A stretch of 64,000 nt of DNA, taken from Oscillospiraceae bacterium (GTDB lineage: Bacteria > Bacillota > Clostridia > Oscillospirales > Ruminococcaceae). The notes under the pieces were generated by a model, which was not told the DNA's origin, did not search any database, and was given only the letters and a program-made list of their open reading frames with translations. Made by a program: the position numbers and the translations under genes. Positions 58,601-64,000 of this stretch are shown one piece after another. The number at the start of each line of letters is the position of its first letter. The stretch's first letter is position 1. The DNA lies in the NCBI GenBank assembly GCA_021199855.1, contig JAJQHD010000055.1, positions 58,216-122,215 on the forward strand, given 5' to 3'.

Positions 58601-59127
58601 AGACTGTGGAGATAACCCGCCCTACAGCAATTCGTACAAACTTTGATCGAATCCATAACGGTAAAGATACTGTTATGGTTATTTTTATGGGACAGAACGG
58701 TGGATATTCCTCTGTGGATGACCTTATCAATATGCACAAGCTGATGATAGACCACTCCAAAGGCAAGGAGTATATAATCCTCGGTCTTTCATCTGGAACA
58801 GCGAGCTCAAGGGCAGATTATGAGTCGGCAATGAAAGAGGCATTCGGCAGACGGTTTATATCCCTCAGAGAATATCTATCCACAGCTATTTACGACGATG
58901 ATGGCAACATCATTAGTTGCTACGGTCTTGATGATCAGGACTTGGAGATGGAAGAAACCCACACCTACAACGGTACAGAGTATGTGACAGTGGATGAGAT
59001 TTCTCAGGGACAAGTTCCTCACCAGATTTTATCTGACAGTGTTCACTATACGAGTGGAACGAAAACGGTAATAGGGAATCTTATCTACAAGCATATGCTT
59101 GAGCTTGGGATACTAACACAGAGTTAA
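55624..59127 (+). CDS. Tail fibre/receptor-binding protein with SGNH hydrolase domain
   Basis: This 1167-residue protein begins with a ~60-residue attachment domain (GGRIVPKHCGIWSSVNEYEAL, TGDSYMARKAVPNG) repeated in the next large gene. A coiled-coil-like part and several beta-rich domains follow. The C-terminal 300 residues are an SGNH/GDSL hydrolase: nucleophile Ser874 in CWGDSLTAGGG, block III MGQNGG, and catalytic DSVHYT near the end. It probably trims ester groups from surface glycans during attachment. GGAGGAAGTAACGC precedes ATG 55624. Confidence 0.9.
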   Translation: MSEYTGGRIVPKHCGIWSSVNEYEALSIVLYSETGDSYMARKAVPNGIDITDTDYWAFCADYSAQLSMIASDVDSLETDLKTLQAQVTENVTASTDEDANYAAEVVDARVDSEGETYDSLGENIRSATCGLLPKIRPSTTGIAVTSDSGNVAQIETIGWTVKGTFSYLGTSYVGLFAGLFGTYDEVAGKKIRIVMLCDTDTSFTALITNARTAWGSLDGSVHSLTLGNVSFSEKNGYRATLDLDFSEEKYADFAAELTESHEILYFCLRKDGSSPVGDGNIYFYAYEIDERRDLMWKYVSLYDDILLLQNEIESARNDGTEYTTLQGIISAHREDIDEISKEMKESRTDTYGYTADSLSERLASIDTLLRPRLPISTIFKPKDNSNSWLDAIEGAQMGAEIIRNNARFYFDYDSYVSSVTPAWGGVHFSFCASNDYVSSLSDISKLYLSFKIEGLNDTKELHTGESMKIMYYVNGYSTWGKTINPMTTSTITIGSTTLIEIPEDCVQNVIDSGLPLYITFYGNFLNCNAVADMGQVQMTASIINRAAEGNLSAYTGYTEYAENSETADLATEALHAIEADNALTADESGYADTANLADNFFISTPDELLNVEGVRYSPYMDTVDIPSEYPYSYKYSFQSCLQPYSGTKVENGFAPMVQFSVTLSDESSQTDNQGYVKQLSGMLSWEEMYEKLQQGYTTGYICEIEDCMDYPDGATSGSYPNVLLIYYYNDGVNTKIANVKNPLSRRISDKLTLRVWKFTVDGDKLAEIAEAKEADIFKTNWFGIWHTLKYTDEETMVWNPKWYWQDCAFTADDAFTDDEMLTFFQKKYTYWASYVNHVVLKEKFASIDTEIEELKSDVDEATGELSSIVCWGDSLTAGGGWTTTLQTLSGLTVYNGGTGGENAKTIMARQGGDVMLVNNITIPAECEPVTIAIRSEDGGITTQLGNRVTPLLQGGAHVNPVMIGDIEGTLKWTGSNYADTTGTWTFTRSEAGETVEITRPTAIRTNFDRIHNGKDTVMVIFMGQNGGYSSVDDLINMHKLMIDHSKGKEYIILGLSSGTASSRADYESAMKEAFGRRFISLREYLSTAIYDDDGNIISCYGLDDQDLEMEETHTYNGTEYVTVDEISQGQVPHQILSDSVHYTSGTKTVIGNLIYKHMLELGILTQS

Positions 59128-59146
59128 TCCCAGAAAGGAGTAGCAA

Positions 59147-59209
59147 ATGAACAGAATGATTGAATATCTGAATGTAGTGTGGGGGGGTACTGGAAATCTT
59201 ATAAAATAA
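59147..59209 (+). CDS. Possible remnant mini-gene with a seven-G run
   Basis: A 20-codon frame starts at ATG 59147 after GAAAGGAG. It runs into seven Gs (59181-59187) and stops inside a hairpin. With one more G (or two fewer) the frame would continue to 59257, giving a ~37-residue protein ending RFPVVLSMIGGAVHV that overlaps the next gene. It may be a small gene broken by a homopolymer slip. Confidence 0.35.
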   Translation: MNRMIEYLNVVWGGTGNLIK

Positions 59210-59220
59210 GATTTCCAGTA
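59188..59220. terminator. Perfect 15-base hairpin between the two receptor-binding genes
   Basis: TACTGGAAATCTTAT (59188-59202) pairs perfectly with ATAAGATTTCCAGTA (59206-59220) across AAA. There is no T-run after it. It could regulate the second receptor-binding gene or be a recombination site. Confidence 0.6.
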
Positions 59221-59248
59221 GTACTCTCTATGATTGGAGGTGCTGTCC

Positions 59249-62011
59249 ATGTCTAAGTATGTTGGAGGTCGAATTGTGCCGAAACACTGTGGCACATGGG
59301 ACAGCACCAAAGAGTATGAAGTATTGTCAGTAGTCCTGTATGCAGACACTGGCGACAGCTATATGTCCAGAAAGGCTGTACCTATTGGTGTGGATATTTC
59401 AAACACCGAATATTGGTCCAAAAGCGCAGACTTCTCAGCACAAGTAAACCGACTGCAGAAGAGTGTAGATGATGCCGCAGAGACGGCAGAAGTCCTGAAA
59501 GCCCAGATTGCAGAGAATGTGTCAGCATCCACGGATGCGGATGCCGATTATGCCGCTGAACTGGTTGATGCTCGTGTAGATGCTGATGGAAACACATATA
59601 CCTCGCTTGGCGAGAGGCTGCGTGACCATGAGAGGTCTTTCCTTTGCAAAAAGATGGAGGGACTCTTTATCCGTATGACCAATGGTGTGAGAGAAACAAC
59701 CCACGAAAACTATACCGGAAACTGCACGGGAAACATTGTGTATGACAGTAGCTGCGGGGACATTATTTTGGAAAACAGGTACCTTGTGACCGGCAACGAT
59801 AGGGTTGCTACTATCGCATTCTACGATATAGACGGCAATTTCCTTCAGGGCTTCAACGAAGAGTCGGATTTTGTCATGACAGACAGTGAAGCCACTTTCC
59901 CTTCAGTGAACATCCCGGACGGAACCGTGTATTTTGGAGTATCTCTTACTTCTAAGGCAAAGAGCATATGGATTCGCTTTTCTGATGGCGGAATCTTAGA
60001 AGAAATTTCTGGGTTTGTAGATGCAGCGAGGGAGACAACGAAAAAGGAAGTTGCGGAGTTAGAAGAGAATGCATTTCAGCAAGCGTTTATGGAGGTGGTC
60101 TCCCGTGTCGATGTGTCCTGCAGTAAAAACCTTTTCAACTACAACTCAAAGTGTGTTATTCCTCTTCATTACCTCACGGAAAGTGGAGGAATGAAGTCAC
60201 ATGACAGCTATAACGTCGGCGGATATATCCCTGTAACCCCAGGAAAGAGTTATTATTTCACTGCCAGCTCCGGCGGTGCATACTGCTGTATTTATGACGC
60301 ATTTTTCCGAGTGATTGGTACGTTCAAGGGGAAAGAAGAAGTGGAAATCCCGGAGGACGGTTGCTATGTCAGACTATCTTGTCCAGTTAGTGGAACGACG
60401 GCAATGTTTGTGAAGTCAGCAAATGGCACAACTAACTATGAAGCTTTCTGCCCGCCGTATGATTTGTACCAGACTGTGAATGCAAACCACCTTTCTCTTT
60501 CAAATGCTGTTGAAGAAAAGCTGGATAAGATAAAAGGCAAGAACCTATTCAATAAAGAGAATGTGACGAAGGAAACTTATCTGACTGGCTCTGGAGATGC
60601 GTTTCCAAATACAGCCTACTTCATAACCGATTTCATTCCAGTTGAAGAGGGGCAGACCTATTATCTGAATGGCTTTACAGTAGGAGGAGCATATCACTGC
60701 GTGTTTGCTTCGGATATGTCAACAGTAGTCAAGGCTTTTAAGGATTTGACAATAACCATTCCAGAGGGCGGTGCGTTTCTAAGGCTGAGTGGGTGGCTTT
60801 CAAATCTTGATGTATGTCAAGTGGAAGTGGGAGATTCTTTTACCGGCTATGAAGCATATACAGAGTATCTTCCGCTTCTTGAAAACACTGAACGTATAGA
60901 ACAGCTTGAGGAGGATATGTTGGAGGTTAAGGGAGAAATAATCCACGCATACTTGCCATCAGACATTTATGTGGCTGTAGGCAGGACAATAGAACTGTAT
61001 AACTCTCAGGTATGTCTGGAAGCGGAGAAGTATCATGTAAGATGGAATTGTGAGATTGGCAAGGCTATGAAGAGGAAATTCTCAGTCACGGGAACTGAAA
61101 GCCTTATTGGAGAGTACACATTGTCCTGTGAGATTGTGAATGACCTGCTTAATGTCATATGGACCGCAGAAGCAACAATTCACATAGTCGAGTCTTCACT
61201 TGCTGAGAAGCATTTCATACTTCCAATCGGAGACAGCCTGACAAATCAAAAGGCGTGGGAGCCGGAGGTGAGAAATCTTTCAGGCGGAAATGTACAGTTT
61301 GTTGGAACAAGGGGCGGTTATACCGCCAATGATTCTGATGGCAACAGCTGGACATGCTGTCATGAGGGACGGTCAGGTGCGAGTGCTTCATGGTATACAA
61401 AGGATTCTACCTACGACTACGAGATGCGTTATGTGGGAAATCCTGAAGTGGATACCACGGCAAATCCGTTTTATGATCCGAGCGAAGAGAGGTTCAGTCT
61501 CGCTTACTATCTTGAAATGCAAGGTAGCTATCTGGAGGCAACACCAACAGAGATAATGCTTTATCTAGGCACGAATGGAATTTCGCTGGATAACACAAGT
61601 AATGCTGGGGCTATAAAGACCATAGTCGATTGCATCCGAATGGATGATGCGGATATTCCAATCTATATGGTAAACACGCTTTTCAGAGGAAACCAGAACG
61701 GAATAGGCACACAACAAAGCTCTGATGGCTATGCTTCACAGGCAGGAAAGTACAAGTACGAGGAAGACTGCAAAATAGTTGACCTTGAGCAGAAGCTTTA
61801 TTCACTTCTCTCGGAGTATGAGAATGTGTATTTCATTCCAATTGCTGTTACCCATGACAGTGAGTACAACTTTGGAAATGTTGAGACAAAAGTCAATCCG
61901 AGAGCAGTGCAGACGGAGTATCTTCCAGTGGAGAGTGTGCATCCGCAGGCGCAGGGCTATTACCAGATGGCAGACTGCATCTGGTCTGTATTCGCTGGAA
62001 CACTTGAATAA
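59249..62011 (+). CDS. Second SGNH-hydrolase receptor-binding protein
   Basis: This 920-residue protein shares the N-terminal attachment domain with the one before (GGRIVPKHCGTWDSTKEYEVL, TGDSYMSRKAVPIG) and then diverges. Residues ~290-550 hold two tandem beta domains beginning KNLFN and containing YIPV or FIPV, YYF or YYL, GGAY and a G-x-RLS strand, likely glycan-binding. An Ig-like part precedes the C-terminal SGNH hydrolase: Ser663 in PIGDSLT, block III YLGTNG, and ESVHPQAQGY. Start ATG 59249 follows TTGGAGGTGCTGTCC. Confidence 0.9.
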   Translation: MSKYVGGRIVPKHCGTWDSTKEYEVLSVVLYADTGDSYMSRKAVPIGVDISNTEYWSKSADFSAQVNRLQKSVDDAAETAEVLKAQIAENVSASTDADADYAAELVDARVDADGNTYTSLGERLRDHERSFLCKKMEGLFIRMTNGVRETTHENYTGNCTGNIVYDSSCGDIILENRYLVTGNDRVATIAFYDIDGNFLQGFNEESDFVMTDSEATFPSVNIPDGTVYFGVSLTSKAKSIWIRFSDGGILEEISGFVDAARETTKKEVAELEENAFQQAFMEVVSRVDVSCSKNLFNYNSKCVIPLHYLTESGGMKSHDSYNVGGYIPVTPGKSYYFTASSGGAYCCIYDAFFRVIGTFKGKEEVEIPEDGCYVRLSCPVSGTTAMFVKSANGTTNYEAFCPPYDLYQTVNANHLSLSNAVEEKLDKIKGKNLFNKENVTKETYLTGSGDAFPNTAYFITDFIPVEEGQTYYLNGFTVGGAYHCVFASDMSTVVKAFKDLTITIPEGGAFLRLSGWLSNLDVCQVEVGDSFTGYEAYTEYLPLLENTERIEQLEEDMLEVKGEIIHAYLPSDIYVAVGRTIELYNSQVCLEAEKYHVRWNCEIGKAMKRKFSVTGTESLIGEYTLSCEIVNDLLNVIWTAEATIHIVESSLAEKHFILPIGDSLTNQKAWEPEVRNLSGGNVQFVGTRGGYTANDSDGNSWTCCHEGRSGASASWYTKDSTYDYEMRYVGNPEVDTTANPFYDPSEERFSLAYYLEMQGSYLEATPTEIMLYLGTNGISLDNTSNAGAIKTIVDCIRMDDADIPIYMVNTLFRGNQNGIGTQQSSDGYASQAGKYKYEEDCKIVDLEQKLYSLLSEYENVYFIPIAVTHDSEYNFGNVETKVNPRAVQTEYLPVESVHPQAQGYYQMADCIWSVFAGTLE

Positions 62012-62052
62012 AAATTCCACAACCCAAGTTGTGTTCAAATATATACTAACCC

Positions 62053-62079
62053 AGGACTGCACAACTCAGTCCTATTTTT
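62053..62079 (+). terminator. Terminator after receptor-binding genes
   Basis: AGGACTG (62053-62059) pairs with CAGTCCT (62067-62073), then ATTTTT. A smaller CACAAC/GTTGTG hairpin precedes it. Confidence 0.9.
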
Positions 62080-62112
62080 GTGCCCTTTTGTGGGCGGGAA
62101 GGAGGAAACGAA

Positions 62113-62544
62113 GTGGACAAGATAGCAGACCTCGTAACCAGCGAGGCGATTCTTCAGTGGCTCATTATCTTTTTACTCTTAGCCTACTTCATCTACAAGG
62201 AGTATCCAGAGTTCAAAAGGCGTATTACTGGCGGAACGAAGAAAGAGATTGAAGAGGAAAGCCGTGAGAGAGGAGTGGAGCTAAGGCTGACAAAAGTTGA
62301 GGAGAGGCTTGCTGATGTCGAGGGCAAGCTCAAGAAGGACTATATAAGCCTTGAAGAACTGCTCCGGGAAGAGCAAGAGGACAAGCGCATCATGCAAGCA
62401 TCTTTGGAAGAACGTGAAATAACTATGCGAGCCCTCCTTGCCATAATCGATGGTTTGCACCAGATTGGCGCGAACAGTCCGACTACTGTGGCTCATGAGG
62501 AACTGACAGCCTATCTCTCAAAACAGGCACACAAGGTCAAGTGA
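62113..62544 (+). CDS. Membrane protein with coiled coil (holin-like candidate)
   Basis: This 143-residue protein starts at GTG 62113 after GGAAGGAGGAAACGAA. Residues about 13-29 are one membrane segment (ILQWLIIFLLLAYFIY). A basic stretch and a long charged coiled coil follow (LRLTKVEERLADVEGKLKK and on). This single-span plus coiled-coil shape recalls small Bacillota phage lysis-cassette proteins. It lies directly ahead of another membrane protein and the endolysin. Holin function is likely but not shown by a motif. Confidence 0.72.
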   Translation: MDKIADLVTSEAILQWLIIFLLLAYFIYKEYPEFKRRITGGTKKEIEEESRERGVELRLTKVEERLADVEGKLKKDYISLEELLREEQEDKRIMQASLEEREITMRALLAIIDGLHQIGANSPTTVAHEELTAYLSKQAHKVK

Positions 62545-62554
62545 GGTGAGTATC

Positions 62555-62965
62555 ATGTGGAGCGAAAAGCAATTCAGGCGTGAGATGAAGCGGGTCAAAA
62601 GGGAGAAGAAGCAGTGCGACAGGAAGAAAGAGCTTTACGACAAACGTCTCGAGGTGAAGCTGGTCAAACGGTCGATGAGAAGCTTTAAGCTCCCCACGAC
62701 AACGAAAATAATCGTGGCATATATCTTTCTGAATTGCACGGTTGTGGAGGTTTACTCGATGGTGGTCATGTGGAAGCTTCAGAACCTTGATGCGCTTTAT
62801 GCCCTCATTACTGCCGTGGTTGCAGAATCAGTCTCGTTTGCGGTTTATGCTGCAAAGAGCTATAACGAGACCAAGCAGGAAGAAATCATCAAGTTGGAGC
62901 GGGACAAAATGGATGTCGCTAAGAGAGAAGTGGCAGGAGATAATTTGGAGGAGGCAATGGGATGA
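62555..62965 (+). CDS. Two-span membrane protein, probable holin
   Basis: This 136-residue protein has a very basic N-terminus (KQFRREMKRVKREKKQCDRK), two membrane segments (about residues 50-72, IIVAYIFLNCTVVEVYSMVV, and 77-100, ALITAVVAESVSFAVYAA) and a charged C-terminal helix. This fits a holin that permeabilises the membrane for the endolysin. ATG 62555 is favoured over GTG 62546 because of GTGAGGTGAGTATC. It overlaps the endolysin gene by 4 bases, the typical lysis-cassette coupling. Confidence 0.78.
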   Translation: MWSEKQFRREMKRVKREKKQCDRKKELYDKRLEVKLVKRSMRSFKLPTTTKIIVAYIFLNCTVVEVYSMVVMWKLQNLDALYALITAVVAESVSFAVYAAKSYNETKQEEIIKLERDKMDVAKREVAGDNLEEAMG

Positions 62966-63762
62966 GCTATTTGAGAAGTAAGGTAGTAGCCCAAGCACAG
63001 TCTTGGCTTGGGTATAACGAGGACGATGAAACATTCAAAGAAATAATCGATGTGTACAACAGTCATAAGCCTTTGGCAAGAGGCTATACCATGAAATATA
63101 CTGATGAATGGTGTGCCACCTTTGTATCTGCTGTAGCAATCAAGTGCGGGTACACGGACATCATGCCGACTGAGTGCGGCTGTGAAAAGATGATCGCACT
63201 CTATGAAAATCTCGGCTGTTGGGAAGAGGACGATTCCTATGTGCCGGATGCCGGAGAGGTCATCTTCTATGACTGGCAGGACAGCGGTTCTGGTGACAAT
63301 TCAGGTCATGCTGACCATGTGGGTATCGTTGAGAGTGTCTCTGGTTCGACTATTACAGTCATAGAGGGCAATTACTCAAGCTCTGTGAAGAGACGAACCC
63401 TGCAGGTAAACGGCAAGTATATACGTGGCTTCGGTCTTCCGAAGTACACGGACAGCACCACTACAGCGACCGCAACTACCACCACAACCACATCTACGGC
63501 GACTGTGAAAAAAGCGACTGATTCTGCAAAGAGCTATCTGAAATCTCTTGCAGGGACCTATGTCACGACAGACAAACTGAATATGCGTAATGGTGCAGGC
63601 ACGAGCAAGAAGATAATGGTAACAATCCCAAAAGGCACAACAGTCAAGAACTATGGCTACTATACCAACTATAACGGAACCAAGTGGTTGTCAGTGCAGG
63701 TTACCATTGAAGGCACGAAGTACACCGGCTTCTGCTCGGAGAAGTATTTGAAGAAGCAGTAG
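62962..63762 (+). CDS. Endolysin, CHAP amidase/peptidase with SH3 domain
   Basis: This 266-residue enzyme breaks peptidoglycan to release phage. Residues 1-150 are a CHAP domain with catalytic Cys51 in TDEWCATFV and His119 in HADHVGIVE. A threonine-rich linker (TTTATATTTTTTSTATV) follows, then a bacterial SH3 domain at about 195-262 (LNMRNGAGTSKKIMVTIPKG) for wall binding. There is no signal peptide, so it needs a holin. ATG 62962 lies in a 4-base overlap with the holin candidate; GGAGGAGGCAATGGG precedes it. Confidence 0.95.
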   Translation: MSYLRSKVVAQAQSWLGYNEDDETFKEIIDVYNSHKPLARGYTMKYTDEWCATFVSAVAIKCGYTDIMPTECGCEKMIALYENLGCWEEDDSYVPDAGEVIFYDWQDSGSGDNSGHADHVGIVESVSGSTITVIEGNYSSSVKRRTLQVNGKYIRGFGLPKYTDSTTTATATTTTTTSTATVKKATDSAKSYLKSLAGTYVTTDKLNMRNGAGTSKKIMVTIPKGTTVKNYGYYTNYNGTKWLSVQVTIEGTKYTGFCSEKYLKKQ

Positions 63763-64000
63763 TGTGGAGCTTATGCTATCAAAAACTTTCGCCTAACCCT
63801 TGATTTACCCTCGCATTTATGGTAAGCTAGAAGCAAGAATTCGGAGATAAAAAAGAACTCAAGAATAGTTGTGAACAGACTGTAAATTCTCAACTTTTCT
63901 CGCAAAAAAATTAGATTTAAGTTGACATTATAGCCCTTTTTGAGTATAATATAAGTGAAGACAGAGACGTCTTCCGTGCGGCGGCACGTTAAAGCTGTAC
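63763..64000 (+). promoter_or_regulatory. Right-edge region with consensus promoter and hairpin leader
   Basis: No gene is seen here. A near-perfect promoter lies at TTGACA (63922-63927), 17 bases, TATAAT (63945-63950). Two hairpins follow in the expected leader: GAAGAC/GTCTTC (63957-63962/63969-63974) and CGTGC/GCACG (63975-63979/63984-63988). The gene it drives starts beyond the window. The change from phage lysis genes to this strong promoter may mark the prophage edge or a regulator such as an integrase. Confidence 0.85.

Larger units (their letters stand above)
1..63762 (+). mobile_element. Siphovirus-type prophage or phage genome, partial
   Basis: Almost every gene reads rightward and follows the usual temperate siphovirus order: regulators, replication, accessory genes, terminase, portal, protease, capsid, connectors, tail, holin candidates and endolysin. 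Neither end shows an attachment site, and no phage integrase or full CI-type repressor is present, so both boundaries probably lie outside the window. A second element (18938-27197) is nested within it. Whether this is an integrated prophage or a free phage genome cannot be told from the window. Confidence 0.88.

Noticed and set aside
45039..62011. Diversity-generating retroelement acting on the receptor-binding genes
   Set aside because: No reverse transcriptase and no template/variable repeat pair was seen.
1..64000. tRNA or rRNA genes
   Set aside because: No cloverleaf with a TTCRANNC arm or rRNA-like stretch was noticed by eye; a dedicated scan was not possible.

Overview
The window is one long segment of a temperate siphovirus (prophage or phage genome), with a second mobile element nested inside it. 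The host is most likely a gut member of the Clostridia (Bacillota). Grounds: strong AGGAGG-type ribosome binding sites, frequent TTG and GTG starts, consensus -35/-10 promoters with 17-base spacers, a Tn4451-like mobilizable element and AbiE/RelE modules of Firmicutes type. No rRNA, tRNA, CRISPR array or host housekeeping block is visible. The phage integrase is not in the window.

Layout. 0-2.2 kb: two small unknown genes, an XRE repressor-like gene and a sigma-region-4-like protein. 2.3-10.4 kb: replication module (SNF2 helicase, a conserved but frameshifted Cys-rich protein, family A DNA polymerase, primase-helicase, an origin-like non-coding patch, VRR-NUC nuclease). 10.4-18 kb: control and accessory genes (DUF1492-type regulator, MazF-like toxin, phage S-adenosylmethionine synthetase, a RelE/antitoxin pair whose toxin has a stop at codon 3, HNH nuclease, lytic transglycosylase, a ParB-methyltransferase fusion, an HNH-AP2 homing nuclease, a LysM-SH3 protein). 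17.8-29.1 kb: a phage cytosine-5 DNA methyltransferase that carries an intein. The intein is itself split by an 8.26-kb integrative mobilizable element (18938-27197) with a large serine recombinase, HTH regulator, restriction-modification cargo, relaxase and TnpW. Removing the element at the inferred core restores one in-frame 1017-codon gene.

29.3-36.1 kb: an accessory block of mostly tiny unknown genes. It also holds an amidoligase, a gamma-glutamylcyclotransferase and a DUF4314 protein. Seven near-identical promoters (-35 TGGMTA or TTGCTA, exactly 17 bases, TAATAT, then usually ACAC) drive this block, several with a short 5' leader hairpin. This array is the best candidate for an undescribed regulatory or counter-defence system. 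36.2-44.4 kb: a methyltransferase, then terminase, portal, ClpP-like protease, HK97-type capsid, connectors and major tail protein. 44.5-62 kb: tail genes with a probable frameshifted chaperone, tape measure, distal tail protein, tail tip, baseplate and two SGNH-hydrolase receptor-binding proteins sharing an N-terminus. Two separate AbiE toxin-antitoxin modules sit on either side of the distal-tail gene. 62-63.8 kb: two membrane proteins (holin candidates) and a CHAP-SH3 endolysin. The right edge has a consensus promoter with a hairpin leader running out of the window.

How it fits together: replication genes read first, then a long stretch of regulated accessory genes, then a rightward late operon. 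The phage makes its own S-adenosylmethionine and carries three DNA methyltransferases of its own, so genome methylation looks like a major part of its biology. All calls were made by eye from sequence and recalled family signatures; no database search was run.
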